From Bordetella parapertussis (GTDB lineage Bacteria; Pseudomonadota; Gammaproteobacteria; Burkholderiales; SG8-41): 36,125 nt of DNA. The number at the start of each line of letters is the position of its first letter. Positions within the stretch are counted from its first letter, which is position 1. The position numbers were made by a program, and so were the translations under genes. Under the pieces are notes generated by a model. The model searched no databases and had not been told where the DNA came from. It saw only the letters and a list, made by a program, of their open reading frames with translations. Where the stretch lies: positions 1 to 36,125 of the forward strand of contig CAMDSO010000002.1 in the NCBI GenBank assembly GCA_945906935.1. Direction: 5' to 3'. Positions 1-7,848 of the stretch are shown here, piece after piece.

Positions 1-14
1 CAGCGGAGGATGTC

Positions 15-1007
15 ATGAAAATCAGAGAATTCATTGCCGGTGCAATGGTTGCGTGGTGCGCTGCGCACGGCGCCAGCTACGCTGCGCAGTCGGATGCCGG
101 CAGCAATTGGCCGCAGCGGCCGATCCGCGCGATAGTTCCGGCAGCGCCCGGTGGGGCCGGTGATATCACCGCGCGGGCGCTGGTCCCTGCGCTGTCCGAA
201 TATCTCGGGCAGCAGATTGTCATCGACAATCGCGCCGGTGCAGCAGGAAATATAGGCCTCGAGCTTGTCGCCAAGGCACCGCCCGATGGTTATACGATCC
301 TCTTCGGCAATATTTCGACAATCACGATTAATCCGACCACCTATGCCTCGGTGCTCAAGGTCGATGTGGCGAAGGAATTGATCCCGGTTACGATGCTGTC
401 GCGGATTCCTAATCTGCTGGTATCGGGCGCAGGTTTTCCGCCGAACACCATGGTGGAGTTGATCGATTACGCGAAGGTGCGACAGGGACAGCTTAACTAC
501 TCGAACCCTGTGGGCGGCGTCTCGCATCTCAATATGCTGGAGTTCACGGCGCGTGCCGGTATCAGAATAGTAAACGTGCCTGCGAAGGGTGGTGGTTCTT
601 CGTTCGCCTCGATTATTTCAGGTGAAATTCATTTTTCGTTTCTTAGTGCCGCTACTGTGATTCCACAGATCAAGGGTGGACGCATGACATCTTTCGTCAC
701 AACGGCGCAACGGCGGTTGGCTGATCTACCTGACGTGCCGACCATGGCGGAGGCGGGTTTTTCTGGCGGCGGCAGCGAATTTTGGATCGGCTTTTTCCTG
801 CCTACTGGGACCTCGAGAACGATTATCGACAAGCTGCATGCGGCGGTCGTTCAAGTCACGCGTCAGGCTCTTGTCAGGGATGCATTTGATAAGGTGAAAG
901 TGCCCCTCGCAGTCAGTGCTTCACCAGGAGAATTTCAGGATTTTTTCCGCAACGAAACAAAACACTGGGCAGCGGCTATCAAGACGAATAATGTCAAAGT
1001 GCAGTAG
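15..1007 (+). CDS. Bug/TctC-family periplasmic solute-binding protein
   Basis: A 330-residue protein with an N-terminal secretion signal (hydrophobic stretch about residues 5-23, Ala-rich cleavage zone near SYAAQS). It then shows the family opening RPIRAIVPAAPGG, a D-ITAR helix, the VIDNRAGAAGNIG segment and PPDGYT. These are hallmarks of Bug proteins, which bind organic acids in the periplasm and deliver them to TctAB-type permeases; length is normal for the family. The ATG at 15 is preceded by GGAGG. Genes for the membrane subunits are not adjacent, so the ligand and permease are unknown. The middle and end (about 560-960) use more A/T-ending codons than most genes here, which could mean a different history. 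The family call is secure; the ligand cannot be predicted. Confidence 0.93.
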   Translation: MKIREFIAGAMVAWCAAHGASYAAQSDAGSNWPQRPIRAIVPAAPGGAGDITARALVPALSEYLGQQIVIDNRAGAAGNIGLELVAKAPPDGYTILFGNISTITINPTTYASVLKVDVAKELIPVTMLSRIPNLLVSGAGFPPNTMVELIDYAKVRQGQLNYSNPVGGVSHLNMLEFTARAGIRIVNVPAKGGGSSFASIISGEIHFSFLSAATVIPQIKGGRMTSFVTTAQRRLADLPDVPTMAEAGFSGGGSEFWIGFFLPTGTSRTIIDKLHAAVVQVTRQALVRDAFDKVKVPLAVSASPGEFQDFFRNETKHWAAAIKTNNVKVQ

Positions 1008-1086
1008 TCGCGCCGAGTTTGTGCGTGGAGATGCCGGGTGTCATCAGATATGAAGATCTGTTATGACAATGGATTGCGAAAAAACA

Positions 1087-1114
1087 TTGAAAACGCTGGA
1101 ATAAAAAATATTCT
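1087..1114 (+). promoter_or_regulatory. possible sigma70-type promoter before the second Bug gene
   Basis: The gap 1008-1159 is clearly AT-rich compared with its surroundings. It contains TTGAAA (1087-1092) and TATTCT (1109-1114), separated by 16 bp, about 45 bp before the GTG start at 1160. The match is 5/6 and 4/6 to consensus. This suggests the second Bug gene has its own promoter, but in AT-rich DNA such matches can arise by chance. Confidence 0.3.
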
Positions 1115-1159
1115 CTGGAAATAGAGGCATATGGATATTTTGCGCAAAGGGTCGGGTCG

Positions 1160-2125
1160 GTGTTGATTAAGCAAGCGCAGGTTCGTTTATGGGCTAGCGC
1201 AGCATTTGCCGCCTGCGCGTGCGGCGCGGCATTTGCGCAAAACTTTCCAGAACGACCGATTCGCATCGTCACCACCGAAGCCGCAGGCGGGGGTGACATG
1301 GCTGCCCGATTGATCGCGCAGGGTATGCCAGCCGGACTGGGCCGCCAAGGCATAGTCGATAATCGCGGCGGAGGGGCGCTCGCGGTTGAAATTGTCGCCA
1401 AGGCGCCGCCCGATGGTTACACGCTGTTGATTTACGGCGGCACGCTGTGGATCGGACCGCTCTTGATGAGCGATGTGTCGTGGGACCCGTTCAAGGATTT
1501 TGCACCCATCATGGCGGCGGTGCGGGTGCCTAATCTGGTGGTTGTGCATCCCTCATTGCCGGTGAAAACCGTGAGGGAACTGATGGCGCTTGCTAAAGCG
1601 CGACCAGGTGAACTCAATTATTCCTCGGGTTCTTCTGGTGCATCAACGCATCTTGCAGCCGAATTATTTAAAAGCATGGCGCTGGTTAATATCGCTCGCA
1701 TTCCCTATAAAGGGGCGGCTTCTGCGATGCCAGCACTGGCGGGTGGACAGGTGCAGGTAATGTTTCCAACGGTGGCCGGCGCAGCACCCTACGTAAAAAC
1801 CGGGCGCATGCGCGCACTTGCCGTTACAACAGCCGAGCCCTCTGCTCTCGCGCCCGGTCTGCCTACGGTGGCTGCAGCAGGGGTCCCAGGGTACGAATCT
1901 TCTTCTCTCTTCGGTGCATTTGCGCCGGCCAACACGCCGGGCCCGATTATCAACATACTCAACCGGGAAATGAGCCGCACACTCAATCTGCCCGATATCA
2001 AGGACAGGCTTTTTGTCTCTGGTGTGGAAGTGGTTGCCAATCAACCGGCAGAGTTGGCGGCGATGATGCGGGCAGACGTTGTGAAATGGAGTCGCGTAAT
2101 CCGCCAGATTGGCATTCAGGAGTAG
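1160..2125 (+). CDS. Bug/TctC-family periplasmic solute-binding protein
   Basis: A 321-residue Bug protein with a signal peptide (residues about 8-25, ending ACGAAFAQ), then NFPERPIRIVTTEAAGG, a variant of the usual R-P-I-R-(I/V)-(I/V)-V-P opening with TTEA in place of VPxx. The VDNRGGG, PPDGYT, NYSSGSSG and IPYKGA segments follow. The start is GTG at 1160 with a weak upstream GGGTCGG stretch; a downstream TTG (1163) is possible and changes nothing. It lies 152 bp after another Bug gene on the same strand but is only distantly similar to it. The altered ligand-loop residues suggest different specificity. No permease genes are near. Confidence 0.92.
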   Translation: MLIKQAQVRLWASAAFAACACGAAFAQNFPERPIRIVTTEAAGGGDMAARLIAQGMPAGLGRQGIVDNRGGGALAVEIVAKAPPDGYTLLIYGGTLWIGPLLMSDVSWDPFKDFAPIMAAVRVPNLVVVHPSLPVKTVRELMALAKARPGELNYSSGSSGASTHLAAELFKSMALVNIARIPYKGAASAMPALAGGQVQVMFPTVAGAAPYVKTGRMRALAVTTAEPSALAPGLPTVAAAGVPGYESSSLFGAFAPANTPGPIINILNREMSRTLNLPDIKDRLFVSGVEVVANQPAELAAMMRADVVKWSRVIRQIGIQE

Positions 2126-2439
2126 TGAGCTCGGAAGGTCAAAAACAGGGTACTCTTTAGCGATCGTTTTTTTGCAACTGCGGATCGGCAATGTACGGCA
2201 GCCATGCTGTCGTGCATTGTGGCTGAGCGTCGCCGCCACCACGAAACAATCAGCGTGGAACGCAATATCAAACAATAGAATTCGATTTCAACGACGGCTG
2301 TCGAAGTTGTAATTTCTGGGAGGGGACTGCAGCGAGGTGCAACCAAGCGGGCGCTTGAAGTGGTGCGCAGCTCGCATGGGTTGTGCTGTCCGGGTTGCGT
2401 TCACCAGTACGATTCTATGATGCAGACCTTTGCCGGTAA
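2126..2439. other. convergent intergenic region, no gene seen
   Basis: This 314-bp gap separates the end of a plus-strand Bug gene from the end of the minus-strand J-domain operon. Several short frames cross it on both strands, but none has a ribosome binding site or protein-like composition. Runs of T at about 2166-2173 could help stop plus-strand transcription, yet I see no convincing stem before them. Confidence 0.5.
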
Positions 2440-3591
2440 TTAGCCCTTTTTCACCGCCCGCCCAACCTTCACCCATTCCTTGACGTAGGCGAGGCGCCGC
2501 GCTTCGCTGTCCGGCGAGATCATTGCGGCCTCACTCCAGAAATGGTTCCACAGGTCGACGAGACCGCTCTGGAATGCATGCGGTGCGTTTTCATTGAGCC
2601 AGGCTTGCAGGCGCGCTTCAGGCGGTGGGGTGTGAATGCCGGCGGCGATGGTTTTAGCCTCGGCCATTGCCAGCGTGCGTTTTGTTTTTTCAAACACCAC
2701 GCCGCTCAACATGACCGTCATCAATACATCTTCGTCGTCGCCGCCACCGGTCAGTTGCTTCCAGTGCGAAGTCACCATTGAGGCCGCATCGTCGATATCC
2801 GACAGCGATGCGGTGCCGGGCACCAGCAGCAGTTCGGTGATGCGGGCATGCGATGAGAGTTGGTGCAGCTTGATCGTCTTGTCGAGGACGAGGCGCATGA
2901 TGGTCTTGCCATGTCGCGACCATTCGTCTTCGAGGGTGGCACGATATTCGTCAGGCACACCGGCGGGGACTTTCGGCGTGCGGCCCTTGGCTTTGGCGCG
3001 TACCGCCTTGAGCATGGTTTCAAAGCCGGCCATGTCGCCTGACCAGGTGGCACCGGGACGGAAAATGATAAACAGCAATGCGGTGCAGATCGCCTGGCTG
3101 GCGTCGGCCAGATCGATGTCATCGCCGTAGCCGATGACATCGAGCGACCAGATCGCCGCACTCATGCGCCGCAGGGCGTTTTCGTTTTCAGCGATGAGCG
3201 CGTGGAAACTCGCGGTGTCCATGTAGGCGTGCTGGGTAACGATGCTGCGTTCATCGTAGCCGGCGGCTTTCATATGGCGTGCCGCACCGCGCGTGTGGGA
3301 GCCGATACCGTTGACGGCGATCGAGCGCGCCGCACGGTCGACGTCGTTGCCGGTTTCGTATTCGAGATGCAGGTTGATCAGGCCCAGCATGGTGCGCATC
3401 GCGCGTTCCAGGTCGGGGCGCAGGTAATCCGAACCCATCAGACAGGCATATTGGCGCATGGCTTTGGCACCATCGCGGGTGATGCGCGCCGAGACATCGC
3501 TGTCGATCACGCCAGTGGCGATGCCCTGTACCCAGGCTTTTTCAAACAGGGTGCGGTCATCGTGGCTGACGAGTTGGGCGGCCGTGCTCAA
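2440..3591 (-). CDS. hypothetical protein, last gene of the J-domain operon
   Basis: A 383-residue protein I do not recognise. The open frame reaches upstream to 3735, but its first 48 residues are Arg-rich shadow sequence antisense in character. I place the start at TTG 3591, which overlaps the stop of the preceding gene as TTGA and is preceded by a GAAGAGAG stretch. The protein has no signal peptide or membrane segment and looks mostly helical. It has conserved-looking stretches such as YLRPDLERAM, GIGSHTRGAARHM and TGGGDDEDVL, and ends basic (VKVGRAVKKG). It is the fourth gene in a string of overlapping genes beginning with a J-domain protein, so it probably works with them in the cytoplasm. 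Function unknown. Confidence 0.8.
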   Translation of the reverse strand: MSTAAQLVSHDDRTLFEKAWVQGIATGVIDSDVSARITRDGAKAMRQYACLMGSDYLRPDLERAMRTMLGLINLHLEYETGNDVDRAARSIAVNGIGSHTRGAARHMKAAGYDERSIVTQHAYMDTASFHALIAENENALRRMSAAIWSLDVIGYGDDIDLADASQAICTALLFIIFRPGATWSGDMAGFETMLKAVRAKAKGRTPKVPAGVPDEYRATLEDEWSRHGKTIMRLVLDKTIKLHQLSSHARITELLLVPGTASLSDIDDAASMVTSHWKQLTGGGDDEDVLMTVMLSGVVFEKTKRTLAMAEAKTIAAGIHTPPPEARLQAWLNENAPHAFQSGLVDLWNHFWSEAAMISPDSEARRLAYVKEWVKVGRAVKKG

Positions 3592-4307
3592 AGGAAGCTC
3601 TCTTCTTTGTCGTCGGGATCGGCGTCGCTGTCGCTGCGTTTCGCCGCAACCGGCGGTGCCACGATGGCGGCGGCACGTCGCGCCCGCGCGCGCATGATGC
3701 GCAGCAGCTCGGCGAAAGTTTCGTAGTGTTCGCAACGCAGGCGCCAGGCAAGCTCGCGCCAGTCGCGGTCCTGTACTTCCTCAAGGTTGTCTTTGGGCTG
3801 GCGGAAGCTCGAGCCCATTTCCGCGTCGCCAAGGTCGCGGTCGTCTTCGGGAACCACGGCGGGTTCTTCATCGATATGCGAGAAGGTGCCATGCTGAAAA
3901 AACGATTCGAGTTCTTCGTGGCGATCGGAGAAATAATCAACCAGCGCGAGTAGGCCGGCTTCCGAGCGGCCGAGGGCTTCGATAAAACTGTCCGGGTCGT
4001 CTTCGCGAAAAATCACCATGTTGATCATGCCGCGCAGCGCGTCGTGCGTGGGGTCGTTGTATTTGGCCTCCATCGCCACCGCTGCGACAAAACGCTCCGG
4101 CGTGATCAGTTCGCCGACCACCGAGGAGCGCGAACTGTCGTGTTCGCGCAGGATGGCGACCAGATCACGCGGCGGCATCGCCTCGATAACCTGTGCCAGC
4201 ACCAGATCGCCTTCCTTGTCGGCCACCGCCACCAGCGCGGTTTCGGCTTCCTGCGCGTCGCCGTCGCGGATCATGCGCGCGACGCTTGCAATGACGGGAT
4301 GCTTCAT
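3588..4307 (-). CDS. hypothetical acidic protein, third gene of the J-domain operon
   Basis: A 239-residue soluble protein with no family I recognise. The first 150 residues are helix-rich, with paired-helix patterns suggesting an alpha-solenoid or adaptor-like fold. A strongly acidic segment (EEPAVVPEDDRDLGD, about residues 147-161) follows. The C-terminal tail is mixed, with basic RARARRAAA then DSDADPDDKEESFL. The ATG at 4307 overlaps the preceding gene's TGA as ATGA, indicating translational coupling. It also overlaps the next gene by 4 bp. The operon order is fixed as J protein, small acidic protein, this protein, large helical protein. The context suggests a chaperone-linked complex, but this is inference. 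Confidence 0.82.
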   Translation of the reverse strand: MKHPVIASVARMIRDGDAQEAETALVAVADKEGDLVLAQVIEAMPPRDLVAILREHDSSRSSVVGELITPERFVAAVAMEAKYNDPTHDALRGMINMVIFREDDPDSFIEALGRSEAGLLALVDYFSDRHEELESFFQHGTFSHIDEEPAVVPEDDRDLGDAEMGSSFRQPKDNLEEVQDRDWRELAWRLRCEHYETFAELLRIMRARARRAAAIVAPPVAAKRSDSDADPDDKEESFL

Positions 4308-4810
4308 TCGCTTCTCCGGTCAAACCCCTGTTCGCTCAGCCAGTCCTCACCCTTGGCGTATTCCTCGTCTTCTTCTTCGTTCTCGCTGCTTTCTTCGGCG
4401 GCCGCTGCGGGCGCCTCGTCATTGCCCATGGTGGCGAGCAATTGCAGGCAGGCCATGGTGACGAGAAATTCGTCGCCGCCTTCGGCCGCGAGGGCCATGG
4501 CGATCAGCGGTGCCACCGCGGGTTCGATCGTCACGTAGGCCGACACGGTGTTCCATGGCGGCAGCGTGCCCGGGCTCGATTGCAGGAGTGCGGCGATAGC
4601 CGGTGTGTCCTTCACCATGACGCTGCCGTGAAAGGTCGCCGCCACCATCTCGGGCGCGTCGGTCATCAGCGGCAGCAGGGATTCAAAGGCGCGGCGTTTG
4701 TCGGCAAGGCGCGACTTGAGCACGTCGTGGTTATCGGAGTCGTAGCGCAGGTCTTCGATTTCGCTGCGGTAGGAGTCCCCGAGTTGCCAGAAATAGGGCG
4801 ACATCTTCAT
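4304..4810 (-). CDS. hypothetical small protein with acidic tail, second gene of the J-domain operon
   Basis: A 168-residue protein beginning MKMSPYFWQLGDSY, with a folded-looking N-terminal 130 residues. A highly acidic stretch (EESSENEEEDEEY, about residues 140-152) precedes a short C-terminal motif (GEDWLSEQGFDRRSE). There is no signal peptide or membrane segment. The ATG at 4810 overlaps the stop of the J-domain gene by 4 bp. Acidic low-complexity tails are common in proteins that bind basic partners or nucleic-acid-binding proteins, but nothing here proves that. I do not recognise the family. Confidence 0.82.
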   Translation of the reverse strand: MKMSPYFWQLGDSYRSEIEDLRYDSDNHDVLKSRLADKRRAFESLLPLMTDAPEMVAATFHGSVMVKDTPAIAALLQSSPGTLPPWNTVSAYVTIEPAVAPLIAMALAAEGGDEFLVTMACLQLLATMGNDEAPAAAAEESSENEEEDEEYAKGEDWLSEQGFDRRSE

Positions 4811-5097
4811 GCGCGTATGCCTCCGAGATAGGTTTTCCAGATGGAGCGCGCGGCGATGTCGGCGTCTTCCACCAGTTGTTTCTGGCGTTTGCTGTCAAAG
4901 GCGTCGCGCCGCGCTTCGTCGGCGAGCAGGTCGTAGGCTTCCTGCACTTCGCGAAAGCGCTCTGCGGCATCGGTGGCGGGATTGCGGTCGGGGTGGTAGA
5001 ACGCCGCCTTGCGACGGTAGGCCTGTTTGATTTCGGCCGCCGTCGCATTCGACGCAAGGTCGAGCACGGCATAGGGATCGGGGCTGGATGTGGTCAT
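4807..5097 (-). CDS. short J-domain (DnaJ-like) co-chaperone
   Basis: A 96-residue protein made almost entirely of a J domain: DPYAVLDL at residues 7-14, the helix II stretch AEIKQAYRRKA, the HPD tripeptide at residues 35-37 (YHPDRNP), and a helix III/IV region around FREVQEAYDLLADEARRDAFD. The HPD loop is what stimulates the DnaK ATPase. There is no Gly/Phe region, zinc finger or substrate-binding C-terminal domain, so it is a stand-alone type III J protein. Its last 30 residues are predicted helical and may contact partners. It is the first gene of a four-gene chain with 4-bp overlaps, so it probably directs DnaK to the products of the three genes behind it. Confidence 0.93.
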   Translation of the reverse strand: MTTSSPDPYAVLDLASNATAAEIKQAYRRKAAFYHPDRNPATDAAERFREVQEAYDLLADEARRDAFDSKRQKQLVEDADIAARSIWKTYLGGIRA

Positions 5098-5384
5098 TTC
5101 ATCACCATTTCATTACGGCTGGCGCCGGCCAGCGGCGGTGCCGCGGGTGGCTGAGGCTGCGGGTGCCGATTGTACGGCTACAGCGGGTGCAGCGGGCGCG
5201 TCTTAACGCCATTCGACCGGCGAAATACGGGCGCCCAACATATTCTGATGGTGGTTCGCTGGTAACGTCGTAGAGGTCTGCTGTCCGGGTTGGGTGTATC
5301 AATACGGCGCTTGCGCGATTAGTATTTGATGGATCGATTACCGCACCGCTTGAGCGCGTGCGATGGCAGTACGGTCGGGGTGGA

Positions 5385-5888
5385 TTAAAACGATTTTTTC
5401 AGCTGCGGTGTAGCAGTCCCATCGCTGAACGGTTCGCTGCGTGGGCGTGTTTTATCCTGACTTCCGGCAAGCGATTCGTAAAATTGCCCGCGATGGTAGC
5501 GGCGCGCTTCGGCCTCGCTGGAAAATTGCGGTGTGGTCGTGCCGGGGGCAGTGATCGCCGCGACATCGCGACCGGCGTCGATGTTGCCGACGCCGCCGTA
5601 GCGTTTGGCCGGATCGCTCGCGTTTATGGCCGCATCGACGCGCTGGTTCATCGCCTTGCGCACCTCAGGGAGCGTGATGTAGCCGTCCTTGTTGGCATCG
5701 ATTTCGTCGAAGAACTCCGGCATGCGGGGGAATTCAGCGGTTGCCTCAGCGCGCGAGAGGCGACCTGTTTTGGTCTTGTCGGCTTTGTTGAAGCGCCGTT
5801 CGAAGCTGACTGGATCGAAGTTCACCAACGGGGCCGCGGCAAACGCGGGGACGGTGGTGATGAGCAGTGCAAGGACAAAGGCGCGCAT
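5385..5888 (-). CDS. secreted EF-hand calcium-binding protein
   Basis: A 167-residue protein with a clear signal peptide (residues 1-18, FVLALLITTVPAFAAA). Two EF-hand loops follow: DKTKTGRLSRAE at residues 37-48 and DANKDGYITLPE at residues 64-75. Both have acidic residues at loop positions 1 and 12 and Gly at 6; the second has D/N at 1, 3 and 5 and is the better site, while the first has Thr at 3 and 5 and may bind weakly. The C-terminal 80 residues look disordered and end QLKKSF. It probably acts as a periplasmic calcium-binding or sensor protein. The ATG at 5888 has AGGAAA just upstream. No partner is evident. Confidence 0.9.
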   Translation of the reverse strand: MRAFVLALLITTVPAFAAAPLVNFDPVSFERRFNKADKTKTGRLSRAEATAEFPRMPEFFDEIDANKDGYITLPEVRKAMNQRVDAAINASDPAKRYGGVGNIDAGRDVAAITAPGTTTPQFSSEAEARRYHRGQFYESLAGSQDKTRPRSEPFSDGTATPQLKKSF

Positions 5889-5913
5889 GGTTTTCCTGCT
5901 GCGTTAGAGGGGG

Positions 5914-5979
5914 GGGCGGTATCAGGGCGGTAACAGGGCGGTAACAGGGCGGTAACAGGGTCGGAACAGGGCGGAATCT
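5914..5979. repeat. 11-bp tandem repeat, about six units
   Basis: Head-to-tail copies of GGGCGGTAACA. Units start at 5914 (one changed position, TATCA), 5925, 5936, 5947 (three exact), 5958 (diverged, with a T inserted) and 5969 (partial). The array fills the short gap between the ThDP enzyme stop and the EF-hand gene start on the minus strand, ending about 25 bp before the EF-hand ATG. It could be simple slippage-derived DNA or a set of regulator sites. The 11-bp period is close to one helical turn, which would place each unit on the same DNA face. Confidence 0.85.
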
Positions 5980-6022
5980 TAACCCAGACCTTGATATATT
6001 TGCAGTTGTGTTGCTTTCCACC

Positions 6023-7714
6023 TTAATGCGCAGCGCCGCCGCCGGGTGCCTTCGAGGGCAGCGGAAAATCCTGGGAGACTGGAATTTCCACCACCGCCGG
6101 CCCGCCGCAGGCGAAGGCCGCGCTGACAGCGCCGGCGATATCCTGCGGGCGCTCGGCGTAGAAACCTTGGGCGCCGAACACTTCTGCGGCTTTGTCGAAG
6201 CGCGGGTTGTCGAGATCAACCGCGACATATTTCGAATTCCAGAAACGCAGCTGCTGCGCCTTCTCCGAACCGTGGCAGCCGTTGTTGAGGACGATGCTGA
6301 CATGCGGAATCTTGAAGCGCACCGCGGTGTTGAGTTCCTGGATGGTGTACATAAAACCGCCGTCGCCCTGGATGCTCATCGCCGCGCGCTCGGGGCGGCC
6401 GAGCTTGGTGCCCAGACTGGTGCAAAGCCCCATACCGAGGCCGCCGTGGCCGGCGTAGTTGAACACCGAGCGCGGCAGGTCATAGGCGAAGCGGTCATAG
6501 GCGAGGCCGGGGCAGATGCCGGCGTCGATGGTGACCATGCAGTCCTTCGGCAGCGCCTTGTTGATTTCCGGATAGGCGCGCTGCGGCTTCATCGGCTCAC
6601 CGTCGATCGTGGGCAGATGTGCTTCGGCGGCGAGGCGCGCCCTGCGTTTGTCTTTGTGCTGTGCGATTTCAGCGAGCCACGCCGGTTTTGTTTTTTTGCC
6701 GCCCGCGCGCAGCGCTTCGAGCAATTGCTGTGCAACCGCGCGGGCGTCGCCGACGATGCCGACTTCGACGGCGAAGTTGCGCCCGACCTCGGCGTTGTCG
6801 ATGTCGACCTGGATGATTTTGGTCGCCGGGTTGAGGATGCTGTAGTTCCAGGCGGTGGTTGATTGACTCAGACGCGAGCCGAGGGCGAGCACGACATCGG
6901 CGTGGTGTATCGCCTCGTGCGCTTCGGGTGAACCGCGCCAGCCCGGCATGCCGATGAACAGCGGATGACTGTTCGGCAATGCATCGCTGTGACCGTACGA
7001 GGGCACCAGCGCCATGTCGAGATGTTCGGCTAGTTTCACCGCGTCATCTCCGGCTTCGCTGTCGATGATGCCGCCGCCGCCAATCAGCAGCGGGCGTTCG
7101 GCGCTTGCCAGCAACGCCGCCGCACGCGCGATGGCCTCGCGGTCGCCCTGCACGCGGCCTTCGGTGGCGCGGTAGGAGGCTGGTGTGCGCGCCTGATAGT
7201 CGATGGTTTTGTAATCGAGCAGGTCGCGCGGGATACTCAGCATCACCGGTCCGCGCTTGCCCGACAGCGCGGTGCGAAAAGCATTGTGCACGGCCTCCTG
7301 TACGCGTTCGGTGGATTGCACATGCTGTGCCATATAGGTGATCGGTTTGAACAGATTGACCAGATCAAAGGCTTGATTGCCGTCGCGATCAATCAACTCG
7401 CGCGGCACGTCGCCGGCGATCACGATGACCGGCGCACGGCCCTTGTAGGCGAGCGCGATGCCGGTGATCAGGTTGATGGTGCCGGGGCCCGAGGTGGTCA
7501 GGCAGACGGCGGGTTTGCCCGAGGCGCGCGCATAGCCATAGGCCATGAAGGCGGCGTTTTGCTCGTGGCGCGTATCGACGAAGCGGATATCGTCGCGGCC
7601 GTGCAGTTCGGTGACGATGTTGTTGGTGGTGGTGCCGCAGATGCCGAAGATGTGATCGATACCCTCTGCGCGCAGCATTTCGATGACGGCCTGTCCGGCG
7701 TTCAGTTGTGTCAT
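6023..7714 (-). CDS. ThDP-dependent enzyme of the acetolactate synthase/decarboxylase superfamily
   Basis: A 563-residue three-domain enzyme. The N-terminal Pyr domain carries the catalytic Glu at residue 51 (RHEQNAAFMAYGYAR). The middle domain has the nucleotide-like segment LLIGGGGII. The C-terminal PP domain has the ThDP/Mg motif GDGGFMYT at residues 450-457, with the closing NN at 477-478 (GDG-x24-NN). Members decarboxylate 2-oxo acids or transfer two-carbon units. Acetolactate synthase is less likely as the role because no ilvN regulatory subunit is adjacent. Benzoylformate/oxalyl-CoA-type decarboxylase or sulfoacetaldehyde acetyltransferase-like activity remain options. The ATG at 7714 has GAGGACT upstream. 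It stands alone with its own strand neighbours unrelated, so the substrate cannot be named. Confidence 0.92.
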   Translation of the reverse strand: MTQLNAGQAVIEMLRAEGIDHIFGICGTTTNNIVTELHGRDDIRFVDTRHEQNAAFMAYGYARASGKPAVCLTTSGPGTINLITGIALAYKGRAPVIVIAGDVPRELIDRDGNQAFDLVNLFKPITYMAQHVQSTERVQEAVHNAFRTALSGKRGPVMLSIPRDLLDYKTIDYQARTPASYRATEGRVQGDREAIARAAALLASAERPLLIGGGGIIDSEAGDDAVKLAEHLDMALVPSYGHSDALPNSHPLFIGMPGWRGSPEAHEAIHHADVVLALGSRLSQSTTAWNYSILNPATKIIQVDIDNAEVGRNFAVEVGIVGDARAVAQQLLEALRAGGKKTKPAWLAEIAQHKDKRRARLAAEAHLPTIDGEPMKPQRAYPEINKALPKDCMVTIDAGICPGLAYDRFAYDLPRSVFNYAGHGGLGMGLCTSLGTKLGRPERAAMSIQGDGGFMYTIQELNTAVRFKIPHVSIVLNNGCHGSEKAQQLRFWNSKYVAVDLDNPRFDKAAEVFGAQGFYAERPQDIAGAVSAAFACGGPAVVEIPVSQDFPLPSKAPGGGAAH

Positions 7715-7754
7715 GCGGAGTCCTCGTGATTTTTAAAACGTTGTTTTTTTCACT

Positions 7755-7771
7755 GCGGGTAGCAGACCCGC
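7755..7771. other. perfect 6-bp hairpin in the divergent gap
   Basis: GCGGGT, a 5-bp loop and ACCCGC lie between the divergently transcribed ThDP enzyme gene and MAPEG gene (gap 7715-7848). It has no downstream T-run on either strand in terminator position, so an operator or a chance palindrome fits better than a terminator. Confidence 0.3.
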
Positions 7772-7848
7772 CTGCCTAAAAGCAGTATAACCGCGTCGTT
7801 GTAATGCGGAGTAGAGTGGCGGCCTGTTCATCTTCTACGGGGTGCAAT

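Noticed and set aside
1664-2275. 203-residue minus-strand frame opposite the second Bug gene
   Set aside because: Antisense to a clear Bug protein; Cys/His/Arg-rich composition and no ribosome site.
3592-3735. N-terminal extension of the last J-operon gene to 3735
   Set aside because: The extra 48 residues are Arg-rich, overlap the previous gene deeply and look like antisense shadow. The TTG at 3591 with stop overlap fits the operon pattern.
2384-5292. Direct 14-bp repeat (TGCTGTCCGGGTTG at 2384 and 5279) flanking the J-domain operon as insertion-target repeats
   Set aside because: A 14-bp match within 36 kb is expected about by chance, and the repeats are not at element-like ends. No transposase or integrase is nearby.
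5914-5979. CRISPR-like array
   Set aside because: Units are 11 bp, directly adjacent and without spacers; no cas genes are present.
6008-6862. 284-residue plus-strand frame antisense to the ThDP enzyme
   Set aside because: High-GC antisense shadow; the minus-strand protein has complete family motifs.
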